Shown here in pieces: positions 8,190 to 17,290 of a DNA stretch of 64,000 nt; position 1 is the stretch's first letter; every line of letters begins with the position of its first letter. The notes beneath the pieces are model-generated. The model searched no databases, had not been told where the DNA came from, and saw nothing but the letters and a program-made list of their open reading frames with translations. Source of the stretch: JBBDMX01 sp040878035 (GTDB lineage Bacteria; Planctomycetota; Phycisphaerae; Phycisphaerales; Phycisphaeraceae); NCBI GenBank assembly GCA_040878035.1, contig JBBDMX010000094.1:1-64000 (forward strand), in the 5' to 3' direction. A program made the position numbers and the translations under genes.

Positions 8190-8751
8190 GGGTCACCTCC
8201 CTGGCGCCAAGCTCCGTGAGGAACGCACTGGTCTTTACCGCGTCGAATTTTGGATCGCTGGCCTCGATGCACAGGAACAGCCGGTCCTGCGAGGCACGTT
8301 CGAACTCAGGCACGTTGAAGAGCGGGTGGTACGGTTCGGGCAGCTTGTTGAGGGCGATCATGGTGACCGCCGCCGCCAGCCCCGCCACCAGGATGGTGCA
8401 CTCGAAGGTGATGGGCAGGAACATGGGCCAACTGTGCAGGGGCTTACCGCCGATCATCCAGGGGTAGTCGATCACCGCGGTGTAGTATTGGAGGAAATAA
8501 CCGCCCAGTCCGCCCACCACCGCCGCCACCGCCACGAACAGAGGCAATCGCGTGCGGCCGATGCCCAGGGCTTCATCAAGGGCCTCGATGGGATAGGGCG
8601 AAAAAGCGTCCATGGCGGTGTAGCCGGCCTCACGACAGCGCCGCGCCGCGGCCACCAGCGCCTCGGCGTCCTGGTACTCCGCCAGCAGGCCGTAGAGCGT
8701 GACGGCCTGGTCCCCGCCGGCGTGCGCATTGTCAGCGTGTGTCTGGTTCAC
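8176..8751 (-). CDS. actD: alternative complex III subunit ActD (DUF3341)
   Basis: A 191-residue protein of the DUF3341 family. The N-terminal half is a small soluble domain (YGLLAEYQDAEALVAAARRC, FSPYPIEALDEALGI), followed by two membrane helices (about residues 72-93 and 110-137) and a soluble C-terminal part ending in LTELGAREVTHVYP. It is a structural membrane subunit of alternative complex III. It overlaps actC by four bases and actE by 14, so the genes are translationally linked. Length and motifs are normal for the family. Confidence 0.92.
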   Translation of the reverse strand: MNQTHADNAHAGGDQAVTLYGLLAEYQDAEALVAAARRCREAGYTAMDAFSPYPIEALDEALGIGRTRLPLFVAVAAVVGGLGGYFLQYYTAVIDYPWMIGGKPLHSWPMFLPITFECTILVAGLAAAVTMIALNKLPEPYHPLFNVPEFERASQDRLFLCIEASDPKFDAVKTSAFLTELGAREVTHVYP

Positions 8752-10178
8752 GTTTCGGTCTCACCTCGGGCCGCGCCCGTGCCCGGCGGCACCTCGCCGG
8801 TGTTGGCGCCGTGCCAGGCCTCCTCCTGCGTGTGATGCGCCACCAACTCGCGCAGCTCGAAAATCGAAATCATCGGCAGCACGCGAATGAACAGGAACAA
8901 CAGCGAGAAAAACAGCCCCAGCGTCCCCAGAAACAGCGTGTAGTCATACACCGTCGGCCAGTACGAATCCCACGAACTGGGCAAAAAGTCGCGGTGCTGG
9001 CTGGTGATCACGATCACGAAGCGCTCCAGCCACATGCCGATGTTGATAATGATCGCTACGATCCACAGCACGTAGGGATTGAGGCGCACCCAGCGGAACC
9101 AGAGCAACTGCGGGATGATGATGTTGCAGGCGATGAGCGACCAGTACGACCAGGCATAAGGCCCCTGCCAGCGAGTCTGGAAGAAGACTGCCTGTTCATA
9201 GGGGTTGGCGCTGTACCAGGCCATGAACAATTCCATGATATAGCCATAGGCGACGATCAGCCCGGTGGCGAGCATGACCTTGGCCATGTTGTTCATGTGC
9301 TTTTCGGTGATGAAGTCCTTGAACCCGAAGATGGCGCGGACGGGCAGGACCAGGGTGATGACCATGGCAAAGCCGCTGTAGACGGCGCCGGCGACGAAGT
9401 AGGGGGGGAAGATGGTGGTGTGCCAGCCGGGCAGGTTGGACACGGCAAAGTCGAAGGAGACGACGGTGTGGACCGAGACAACCAGGGGCGTCGCCAGGCC
9501 CGCCAGCAGGAGGTAGGCGGTCTGATAGCGGTGCCAGTGCCGGGCGCTGCCGCGCCAGCCCATGGCCATGATGCCGTAGATGGTCTTGACCAGGCGATTG
9601 CTGGCGCGGTCGCGCATGGTGGCCACGTCGGGGATCAACCCGACGTACCAGAACACCAGTGAGATCGTGCCGTAGGTGGACACGGCAAAGACGTCCCAGA
9701 CCAGCGGGCTGCGCCACTGCGGCCAGAGGCCCAGCGTGTCGGGGTAGGGCATGATGTAATAGAACTTTTGCGGCCGGCCCAGGTGCAAGAGCGGAAACAG
9801 CCCGGCGCAGGCCACGGCGAATAGCGTCATGGCCTCGGCGAAACGGTTGATGCTGGTGCGCCAGTCCTGGCGGAAGAGAAAGAGAATCGCCGAGATCAGC
9901 GTGCCGGCGTGGCCGATGCCGATCCACCACACGAAGTTGATGATGGCAAAGCCCCACGCCACCGGGATATTGATGCCCCAGACGCCCACGCCCTTGAGGA
10001 ACAGGACGCCCACGGAGTACATCAACACCAGCATCAGGGAGAAAGCGGCGCCGAAAGCCAGGAACCAGCCGCGCGGCGGACGTTTGGTCAGCGGAAAGGC
10101 GCTGACGATATGCGTCACGGACTCAAAGTCGTGTCCGTGCTTGAGCACCTGCATCCGCGATCGTTTGGGCATCTCCAT
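8748..10178 (-). CDS. actC: alternative complex III membrane subunit ActC (NrfD-like)
   Basis: A 476-residue NrfD/PsrC-type protein with about ten membrane helices. Motifs seen include INFVWWIGIGHAGTLISAIL, FPLLHLGRPQKFYYIMPYP, MGWRGSARHWHRYQTAYLLL and NIGMWLERFVIVITSQHRD, which are typical of ActC and its quinol site. I start at the ATG at 10178 (MEMPKRSRMQ). The frame continues upstream, but that stretch comes from an AATCCGAAAT-family repeat and from overlap with actB. The gene lies 67 bases after actB. Confidence 0.94.
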   Translation of the reverse strand: MEMPKRSRMQVLKHGHDFESVTHIVSAFPLTKRPPRGWFLAFGAAFSLMLVLMYSVGVLFLKGVGVWGINIPVAWGFAIINFVWWIGIGHAGTLISAILFLFRQDWRTSINRFAEAMTLFAVACAGLFPLLHLGRPQKFYYIMPYPDTLGLWPQWRSPLVWDVFAVSTYGTISLVFWYVGLIPDVATMRDRASNRLVKTIYGIMAMGWRGSARHWHRYQTAYLLLAGLATPLVVSVHTVVSFDFAVSNLPGWHTTIFPPYFVAGAVYSGFAMVITLVLPVRAIFGFKDFITEKHMNNMAKVMLATGLIVAYGYIMELFMAWYSANPYEQAVFFQTRWQGPYAWSYWSLIACNIIIPQLLWFRWVRLNPYVLWIVAIIINIGMWLERFVIVITSQHRDFLPSSWDSYWPTVYDYTLFLGTLGLFFSLLFLFIRVLPMISIFELRELVAHHTQEEAWHGANTGEVPPGTGAARGETET

Positions 10179-10179
10179 A

Positions 10180-10206
10180 ATTTTGGATTTCGGATTTCGG
10201 ATTTTT
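10180..10206. repeat. dispersed AATCCGAAAT repeat between actB and actC
   Basis: TTTTGGATTTCGGATTTCGG units immediately upstream of the actC start, read on the plus strand. It is the same family as at 4718-4746 and again sits at an operon gene junction directly before a start codon. Confidence 0.68.
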
Positions 10207-10245
10207 GTAGCCGCAGCGTCTTCGCTGCGCGTCCTCTCCGCGCTC

Positions 10246-13200
10246 TTAGTAGTGCTCTTCGTGAGTCGCCGCGGCCAGTTTCGGATGCACATTGCGGACC
10301 CGCGCCAGATACGTCGTGCGTGGCCGGGTGTTGAGTTCGGTCAGCATGCCGTAGTTATGCGGCTGATGCGGCAGGCGGCTCTGCGCGACCTGGCTGGACG
10401 GGTCGTTCATGTTGCCGAAGATGATCGCCTGCGTCGGGCAGGCGGCCTGGCAGGCGGTGACGACCTCGCCGTCGAGGATGTTGTAGTCCTCGTCGCCGCC
10501 GGCGCTGATGCTCGGATCGGTGATGCCGCGCTTCTTGGCGCCGATGCGGGCCGCGCTAATGCGTTGCACGCAGTAGGTGCACTTTTCCATCACGCCGCGC
10601 ATCCGCACCGTGACGTTGGGGTTCTGCATCAACTGGAGCGACTCGGCCACCGGGCGCTGGTATTCGAGGAAGTTGAACCGCCGCACCTTGTACGGGCAGT
10701 TGTTGGAGCAGTACCGCGTGCCGATGCAGCGGTTGTAGACCATGTCGTTGAGGCCGTCGTCGCTGTGCTGGGTCGCGCCCACGGGGCAGACCACCTCGCA
10801 CGGCGCGTTCTCGCAGTGCATGCAGGTGACGGGCTGGAACTCCGACTCGGGCTGGTTGGGGTCGGGGTGGTTGGCGTCGTTGCTGTAGTAGTGATCGACG
10901 CGGATCCAGTGCATTTCCCGGCCCACAGCCACCTGGGCCTTGCCCACCACGGGGATGTTGTTCTCCGACTGGCAGGCGATGGTGCAGGCGTTGCAGCCGA
11001 TGCACGCCGTCAGGTCGATGGTCATGGCCCACTGCGTGCCGGTGAACTTGTAGGGCTCGTAGAGCGACAGGTGCAGGTTGTCTTCGTGATGGCTCTTGGC
11101 GATGGACGCAGGGTTGTGCAGGAACTCGTCGAGCGTCCCGCCGCGCACCAGGTCGCGGTTCTCCATGCTGTGGTGCTTCTGCGAATCGACAAGTTGGTGC
11201 GTGCGGCCGGTGTGGGCGACCTTGACGTCGCGGACGACCCAGGGCTGATCGGTCTGCCGCAGGGCGTAAGCGTTGGCGCCGACGTTGGTGCCCACGTGGC
11301 CGGCGCGCATGCGGCCGTAGCCTAGGTGCAGCGTCATGCAGCCGTCGGCGTGGCCGGGGGTGATGAACACCGGCGCCGCGAGGCGGTAAGCACCGCTGGT
11401 CAGGTCCAGCACGTCGCCGTTTTTCGCGCCTAAATCGCGCGCGGTGGCGGGACTGACCAGCAGGGCGTTGTCCCAAGTCAGTTTGGTGATAGGTCGGGGC
11501 AGTTCCTGGAGCCAGCCATTATTGGCAAAGCGGCCGTCCCAGACCGAGGGGTCGGGGCGGAGGATGATGTCCACCTGATCGTTGGCGGCGCGTGCCGCGC
11601 TAAGTCGCGGCAGGTCGACGGCAGCCTTGGCCGTGACCGCCTTTGCCGCCCGCTGTGTCCCTGGCACCACGCCGTCGTGCAGCGCCTTTCGCCAGGCCTT
11701 CTCGAACTCCGCCCCGCTGATTTGTGTTTTCCAATAATCCTGCACGAGCCGCTGGCCGTTGCGTCCGCCTTCGCCCAGCAGCACCGTCAACAGGTCGTGC
11801 GCCGTCTTGCCGTTGTAGAGCGGGGCGATGAGCGGCTGGATGATGCCCACCGTGCCGTCCACGCTGCGTGCATCAGACCATGATTCGAGCAGATGCGCCT
11901 GGGGGATATGCCAGTGCGACAAGGCCGCGGTTTCATCCTCATACAGGCCCAGGTGAATCCGTGTCTGCACTTTTTCGTAGTGGGCCTTGAAGCTCAGGTC
12001 GGCCGGGGCGTTGTAGACCGGGTTGCCGCCCAGCACGATCAGCGTTTCCACCAGGTTCTGGTCGATGGCCTTGACAAGGTCGCGCAAGGACTGGCCCTGA
12101 TCGAGCGACGCGGCCACCGGCTCGATGAACTCGATGGGCCGATTGGGGCCGTGGTTGCCCAGCTTTTCGTTGATGGCGTGAACCAGGGCGTGCACGTGTG
12201 CGGGCTGCCCCTCACCGGTGATGACCAGCCCGCGGCCGGCGTGCTCGGCCAAATCCTGGGCCACGACCTCGACGAACTCGGCGTCCACGGCGCCGGGCTC
12301 GACCTGGCCGACGCTGATGCCCAGCTTCGCTGCCAGCAGGCGCACGAAGCGGTCGATCTCCGCAGGCGACAGCGCCAGGCGATGGTCCGCCGTCGCCCCC
12401 GTGCTGGTCAGCGTGGACTCGACCGCGTAAAGCCGATTCATTTCACCGGCGGCGATCCCCGCGCGCACCCGCCTGCCCGCGGCAAAATCATGCGCCTGCC
12501 GCACTGACGCCGGCCCGGTGGTCACAAAATCGCTGTCCACCGCTACGATCCGTGCCGCCCGGTCAAAGTGATAGACCGCCTGCGCATCCTCGCCAAAGGC
12601 CAGCATCGCACCTTGCCGCGACTGGTCGCGGTTCACCGGCTCATGCTGGGTCCACACCGCCTTGGGGTACTTGGCCAGCAGCGCCTGCATCTGCGCGATC
12701 AGCGTCGGCGATGTGACGGTCTCGGTCAGCAGGTACAAGCCCTGGCCTTGCTGCGTGCCAATTTTCTCGGCCGCGTTGGACATGACGGTGGTGAAGGCCG
12801 TCCACGTGTTGTATTCGCCCAGGTACTTGACCGCCTGCGAGCGGTCGGGGTCGTACATGCCCAGGATCGAGGCGATGGCGTAGATATCCGCGGCGCCGAA
12901 GGTCATCCCGGCTTTCTGCGGTGCAAATGGCCCTGGGCTGGCGGGGTGATCGGGGTTGCCGTCGATCTTGGTGGGCCGGCCGTCGTTGCTCTGCACCAAC
13001 AAGCCGCGCCCGTAACCCGCCAGCACATCGCTGGTGGCGAAGTACATCGGCTTGCCCGGCACCACGTACTCAGGCTGCTTCACATAAGGAACGATCTTCT
13101 CTTCCGGCTGGCGCGTGCACCCGGCCGACAGGCCCGCCAGCGCCAGCGAGGCGCCCATGATCTGCAAAAACGATCGCCGGCTGAAGCGGTCGTCCCACTC

Positions 13201-13359
13201 AGGCGCCCCGGCGGCAAATTCGTTGTCCACATACGCGCGAAACTCCGGCGTTTGCGCCAGCTCTTCCAGGCTGCGCCAATACTGCCGACCTTGCTTGCCC
13301 GCCAGCTTGGCACGCAAGGCTTCCAGATCCACAGATTGATCGAGTTGCGCTTGACTCAT
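10246..13359 (-). CDS. actB: alternative complex III iron-sulfur/molybdopterin-like subunit ActB
   Basis: A 1037-residue fusion. The N-terminus has YWRSLEELAQTPEF, then a Tat-type signal (SRRSFLQIMGASLALAGLSAGC) with a lipobox Cys. A molybdopterin-oxidoreductase-like domain (to about residue 740, probably without cofactor, as known for ActB) is followed by a ferredoxin domain. Cys motifs for four clusters are visible: CIGCNACTIAC, CMHCENAPCEVVC, CIGTRYCSNNC with CTYC, and CQAACP. It hands electrons on to the haem subunits. I start at the ATG at 13359, which overlaps the actA stop as ATGA; an in-frame start six codons upstream lies inside actA. Confidence 0.95.
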   Translation of the reverse strand: MSQAQLDQSVDLEALRAKLAGKQGRQYWRSLEELAQTPEFRAYVDNEFAAGAPEWDDRFSRRSFLQIMGASLALAGLSAGCTRQPEEKIVPYVKQPEYVVPGKPMYFATSDVLAGYGRGLLVQSNDGRPTKIDGNPDHPASPGPFAPQKAGMTFGAADIYAIASILGMYDPDRSQAVKYLGEYNTWTAFTTVMSNAAEKIGTQQGQGLYLLTETVTSPTLIAQMQALLAKYPKAVWTQHEPVNRDQSRQGAMLAFGEDAQAVYHFDRAARIVAVDSDFVTTGPASVRQAHDFAAGRRVRAGIAAGEMNRLYAVESTLTSTGATADHRLALSPAEIDRFVRLLAAKLGISVGQVEPGAVDAEFVEVVAQDLAEHAGRGLVITGEGQPAHVHALVHAINEKLGNHGPNRPIEFIEPVAASLDQGQSLRDLVKAIDQNLVETLIVLGGNPVYNAPADLSFKAHYEKVQTRIHLGLYEDETAALSHWHIPQAHLLESWSDARSVDGTVGIIQPLIAPLYNGKTAHDLLTVLLGEGGRNGQRLVQDYWKTQISGAEFEKAWRKALHDGVVPGTQRAAKAVTAKAAVDLPRLSAARAANDQVDIILRPDPSVWDGRFANNGWLQELPRPITKLTWDNALLVSPATARDLGAKNGDVLDLTSGAYRLAAPVFITPGHADGCMTLHLGYGRMRAGHVGTNVGANAYALRQTDQPWVVRDVKVAHTGRTHQLVDSQKHHSMENRDLVRGGTLDEFLHNPASIAKSHHEDNLHLSLYEPYKFTGTQWAMTIDLTACIGCNACTIACQSENNIPVVGKAQVAVGREMHWIRVDHYYSNDANHPDPNQPESEFQPVTCMHCENAPCEVVCPVGATQHSDDGLNDMVYNRCIGTRYCSNNCPYKVRRFNFLEYQRPVAESLQLMQNPNVTVRMRGVMEKCTYCVQRISAARIGAKKRGITDPSISAGGDEDYNILDGEVVTACQAACPTQAIIFGNMNDPSSQVAQSRLPHQPHNYGMLTELNTRPRTTYLARVRNVHPKLAAATHEEHY

Positions 13360-14009
13360 CGGTGACACGTCGAGCAATTGGTCAACCCCTTGGTGTTGAC
13401 CTTGTTTTCCCTGGCGATTTCCGCACCCAGCTTCGCACGCGCACCGCTGAACCAGTCGGTGCTGAAAACCACGTCCTTTGGCCGCAACTGCTTCTCCGGA
13501 TCACGATGGCAGTCCAGGCACCAGGTCATGTGCAGGTTCTGCGCCTTCCACGTCATGGGCATCCTGTGCACCTCGCCATGGCATTCGGCACAGCCTACAC
13601 CTTTGGCCACGTGGATGCTGTGATCAAAGTAGACAAAATCCGGCAGGTCGTTAACGCGCACCCATTGAATGGGTTGACCTTTCTCAAAACTGTCGCGCAC
13701 CGGCTGGAGCATTTGGGCATTGGTCCAGATCTGCGAATGGCAGGTCATACAAACCTCCGTCGCCGGCACCCCCGCCACGCTCGAGGTTTCCGCCGACAGA
13801 TGGCAGAAGCGGCAGTCAATCCCCAGTCCCGCGACGTGATGCTCGTGGCTGAAGGGCACGGGCTGGTCAATGGCCTCGCCCACGCCCGTCTCATAGGACG
13901 AATCGAGCCACATGCGGCCAAAGCCCCCGGCGATTAACACCAACAGAGGCACACCCAAGGCGGTCGCACGGGCGATCGTGTTGGTGTATGGAGTAAAGAG
14001 CCGCTTCAT
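13356..14009 (-). CDS. actA: alternative complex III pentahaem cytochrome c ActA
   Basis: A 217-residue exported multihaem cytochrome, first gene of the operon. It has an N-terminal anchor (TALGVPLLVLIAGGFGRMW) and five CxxCH haem sites: CRFCH, CMTCH, CAECH, CLDCH and CSTCH. Five haems is the expected number for ActA. It passes electrons from the iron-sulfur subunit toward the mono-haem ActE and the oxidase. About 310 bases separate it from the divergent sucA, including a long perfect hairpin at 14073-14126. Confidence 0.95.
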   Translation of the reverse strand: MKRLFTPYTNTIARATALGVPLLVLIAGGFGRMWLDSSYETGVGEAIDQPVPFSHEHHVAGLGIDCRFCHLSAETSSVAGVPATEVCMTCHSQIWTNAQMLQPVRDSFEKGQPIQWVRVNDLPDFVYFDHSIHVAKGVGCAECHGEVHRMPMTWKAQNLHMTWCLDCHRDPEKQLRPKDVVFSTDWFSGARAKLGAEIARENKVNTKGLTNCSTCHR

Positions 14010-14072
14010 GGAAGCTATCGTAGCAGGCCGTCATTCGCCCCCAAACACAGGCGAGCGAATTTTCTCCGCCAT

Positions 14073-14126
14073 CACGTTGGTGAACGGCGCGGCTCCCTCC
14101 CCCCGCCGCGCCAGTTCACCAACGTG
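14073..14126. promoter_or_regulatory. long perfect hairpin in the actA-sucA divergent region
   Basis: Arms CACGTTGGTGAAC-GGCGCGGC (14073-14093) and its complement (14105-14126) pair over 21 bases with a single unpaired A and an 11-base pyrimidine loop. It lies 64-117 bases upstream of actA and about 195 upstream of sucA. An AT-rich patch (about 14221-14245, with TATAAA/TATAGT) beside it could hold promoters either way, which would put the hairpin in the act 5' leader. Attenuator, protein site or insulating terminator are all open. Confidence 0.5.
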
Positions 14127-14320
14127 CCCACGAAAACAGATCACTCTGTTGGCAGCGCGCGGATGATAGCAAATGTCAACCAGCACGTGGCCGCGCCGCG
14201 GTTTTTCCACAACTTCGGAATGCATACATTTATATCTTTTTATAGTGCGGCCCACGAGTTTGGGTAGCCGCGGCCACTCTCTCTTTCGACCAGCGCCGAT
14301 GGTGCTACGATGTTCTTACC

Positions 14321-17176
14321 ATGGATGCGCCGGCCAATACCCTCAGTCTCGCTTTTGTCGAATCCCTTCTGGCCGACTACCTGCGCGATCCGGCGTCGGT
14401 GCCGCCAGACTGGCATGACTATTTCCAACGCATGCAAAAGGACCATGGCGTCAACGGCCGTCTGCGCCTGGGGCCGACCTTTCGCCCGCATTCGATCTTT
14501 CATGCCAACGGCTGGACCAGCCCTGGATTGGCATCCGGAGCTGGGGGGGTTACGGTCGCGACCGGCGATCTGGCGGTGGCGCAGACCGCCGTCCGCCAGC
14601 ATCGCCTGGAACAACTCATCCGCAACTACCGCGTCCGCGGCCACATGATCGCCAAGCTCGATCCCCTGGGCATGCCCCAGCCCCAGCCCGACGAACTGGA
14701 CCCGGCCCACGTCGGACTGACCGAGGCCGACATGGACCGCCCGTTCTCGACCCCCGCGCTGCCGGGCGGGACGATGCAGACGTTGCGGCAAATCCTCCAG
14801 CGCCTGCGCAACACCTACTGCCGATCCGTCGGCGTGCAGTTCATGCACATCGACGACCTGTCAGTGCGCCAGTGGCTCCAGTCGCGCATGGAGAGCACGG
14901 AAAACCACATCCAGCTTTCCCGCGAGTTGCAGCGCCGCATCCTGCACCGTCTCTCGGATGCCGCGATGTTCGAGCAGTTCATCCAGCGCAAGTACATCGG
15001 CGCCAAGAGCTTTTCCCTCGAGGGCGCCGAGACGCTCATCCCGCTTTTGGACCTGGCCATCGAAAAAGCTAGCGGCCAGGGCATTCGCCAGATGGTGCTG
15101 GCCATGGCGCACCGCGGCCGGCTTAACGTGCTGGCCAACATCATGCAGAAGCCCCTGGCGGACATCTTCGCCGAGTTCGAGGGCCTGCATCCCCAGCAAT
15201 ACATGGGCGGCGGCGACGTGAAGTACCACCTGGGCTACAGCCACGACTGGACCACCGAGTCAGGCAAGCAGGTCCACCTGTCGTTGTGCTTCAATCCCAG
15301 CCACCTGGAGTTCATCAACCCCGTGGCGCTGGGGCGCGTCCGCGCCAAGCAGGACCGCGTGCAGGATGCCCAGCGCCAAAGGTCGATGGCGCTGCTCATC
15401 CATGGCGACGCCGCCTTTGCCGGCGAGGGCGTGATCCAGGAAATCCTCAACATGAGCCAGCTTCCCGCCTATTTCACGGGCGGAACGCTGCACGTGGTGG
15501 TGAACAATCAACTGGGTTTCACGACCTCGCCGGCGCAGGGCCGCAGCACGCCGTATTGCACGGACGTGGCCAAGATGCTCCAGAGCCCGATCTTCCACGT
15601 CAACGGCGAAGACCCCGAGGCGGTGATGCAGGTGGTGACCCTGGCGATGGACTTCCGTCAGCATTTTCGGCGCGACGTGATCATCGACATGTACTGCTTT
15701 CGCCGGCGCGGGCACAATGAAGGCGACGAACCGGCGTTCACCCAGCCGCATCTATATAAGGCCATCCGCAGCCGCCCGGCCGTGCGCGATGTCTACCTGG
15801 AGCACCTGCTGGAACTGGGCGGTGTCAGCGCGACCGAGGCGCAGCAATTCATCGAAGACCGTGCGCATCAACTGGAGACGGCGCTGGCGGACGTGAGGCA
15901 AGGTTTGGTTATGCCTAAGCCCGCGGAGCCATTCAAGGCCGTCTGGGCCGACTACAGCGGCGCTTCGGAGGCCAGCGTCGGCGACGTGGACACGGGCGTC
16001 GCAAAGGAACGCCTGACGGCGATGCTGCGCGACCTGTCGGTCGTGCCCGAAGGCTTTGCCGTGCACCGCAAGCTGGAAAAGTTTCTTCAGGCCCGCCGCG
16101 ACATGGCCCAGGGCAAGCAAGGCGTTGACTGGACCGCCGCCGAGGCCCTGGCCCTGGGCAGTATCAGCACCCAGGGTATTCCCGTGCGCATGACCGGCCA
16201 GGACGTCGAGCGCGGCACGTTCAGCCAGCGCCACGCCATTCTCCACGATCATGAGAACGACCGGATCTATATGCCCCTGATGCACCTGGCGCCCGGCCAG
16301 GCACGCATCGAAATAGCCAACAGCCCGCTGACCGAAACCGGCGTGCTCGGGTTCGAGTACGGTTACAGCCTCGACACGCCCGACGGCCTGACCCTCTGGG
16401 AAGCTCAGTTCGGCGACTTCGTGAATGCCGCCCAAGTCATCATCGATCAGTTCATCGCCAGCGCCCAGGACAAGTGGAACCGTCTCTCGGGCATCACGCT
16501 GCTCCTGCCCCACGGCTTTGAAGGCCAGGGGCCGGAGCACTCCAGCGCGCGGCTGGAGCGTTGGCTGGTGCTGTCGGCCGAGGAGAATATTCAGGTCGTG
16601 TACCCCACCACGCCGGCGCAGTATTTCCACGTCCTGCGCCGCCAGGTCATTCGCCCGCTACGGAAGCCCCTGGTGGTGCTGACGCCCAAGAGCCTGCTGC
16701 GCCACGAGCGCGTGGTGTCACCGCTGGACGACTTCGCCCAGGGCGCTTTTGGCCGGGTGATCCCCGACGACCAAATCGCCAAATCACCGGAGCACCAGAT
16801 CGCCAAATCCATCCGCCGCGTGCTCCTGTGTACCGGCAAGATCTACTACGAGTTGCTGGAGCACCGTGAGAAGCTCCAGCGCGACGACGTGGCGATCATC
16901 CGCATCGAGCAGCTCTATCCGTTTCCATATGAGAGTCTGCGGGGGGCGTTGGAGCCGTATGGTGACGGCACGCAGGCGGTATGGGTGCAGGAGGAGCCGC
17001 GCAACATGGGCGCCTGGCCCTACCTGGCGGCGACCATGGCGTGCAACGACTTGTTCCACCGCATGCCCCTGAACGCCGTCACCCGCGCCGAATCCGCCAG
17101 CCCCGCCACCGGCTCGCACGGCGCCCACAAACTGGAGCAGGACGAGATCATCAGCAAAGCCTTCGGCGGGAAGTGA
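14321..17176 (+). CDS. sucA: 2-oxoglutarate dehydrogenase E1 component
   Basis: Thiamine-diphosphate-dependent E1 of the 2-oxoglutarate dehydrogenase complex, 951 residues. The N-terminus has LSLAFVESLLADYLRDP. The TPP-binding segment is GDAAFAGEGVIQEILNMSQL...NNQLGFTTSP. Other family motifs are MAHRGRLNVLANI, FNPSHLEFINPV, RRRGHNEGDEPAFTQP and LPHGFEGQGPEHSSAR. It decarboxylates 2-oxoglutarate and loads the succinyl group on E2. Around residues 816-833 it carries a duplicated QIAKS segment (PDDQIAKSPEHQIAKSIRRV) that matches a dispersed intergenic repeat. sucB follows; no E3 gene is in the window. Confidence 0.96.
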   Translation: MDAPANTLSLAFVESLLADYLRDPASVPPDWHDYFQRMQKDHGVNGRLRLGPTFRPHSIFHANGWTSPGLASGAGGVTVATGDLAVAQTAVRQHRLEQLIRNYRVRGHMIAKLDPLGMPQPQPDELDPAHVGLTEADMDRPFSTPALPGGTMQTLRQILQRLRNTYCRSVGVQFMHIDDLSVRQWLQSRMESTENHIQLSRELQRRILHRLSDAAMFEQFIQRKYIGAKSFSLEGAETLIPLLDLAIEKASGQGIRQMVLAMAHRGRLNVLANIMQKPLADIFAEFEGLHPQQYMGGGDVKYHLGYSHDWTTESGKQVHLSLCFNPSHLEFINPVALGRVRAKQDRVQDAQRQRSMALLIHGDAAFAGEGVIQEILNMSQLPAYFTGGTLHVVVNNQLGFTTSPAQGRSTPYCTDVAKMLQSPIFHVNGEDPEAVMQVVTLAMDFRQHFRRDVIIDMYCFRRRGHNEGDEPAFTQPHLYKAIRSRPAVRDVYLEHLLELGGVSATEAQQFIEDRAHQLETALADVRQGLVMPKPAEPFKAVWADYSGASEASVGDVDTGVAKERLTAMLRDLSVVPEGFAVHRKLEKFLQARRDMAQGKQGVDWTAAEALALGSISTQGIPVRMTGQDVERGTFSQRHAILHDHENDRIYMPLMHLAPGQARIEIANSPLTETGVLGFEYGYSLDTPDGLTLWEAQFGDFVNAAQVIIDQFIASAQDKWNRLSGITLLLPHGFEGQGPEHSSARLERWLVLSAEENIQVVYPTTPAQYFHVLRRQVIRPLRKPLVVLTPKSLLRHERVVSPLDDFAQGAFGRVIPDDQIAKSPEHQIAKSIRRVLLCTGKIYYELLEHREKLQRDDVAIIRIEQLYPFPYESLRGALEPYGDGTQAVWVQEEPRNMGAWPYLAATMACNDLFHRMPLNAVTRAESASPATGSHGAHKLEQDEIISKAFGGK

Positions 17177-17279
17177 GGAATTTCGGATTTCGAATTTCGG
17201 ATTTCGGATTTGGCGAAACCCAGCCGCTTGCGGCTTAGCATCTTCAAATCCGACATCCGAAATCCGAAATTCGAAATCG
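17176..17279. repeat. dispersed AATCCGAAAT repeat, inverted pair between sucA and sucB
   Basis: ATTTCGGATTTCG units at 17178-17211 face complementary ATCCGAAATCC units at 17247-17277, so the sucA-sucB gap can fold into one long hairpin. The unit is the same as at 4718, 10180 and 25012. The sucB frame stays open through the right arm but the true start lies after it. Confidence 0.72.
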
Positions 17280-17290
17280 TGAGAAACCCC

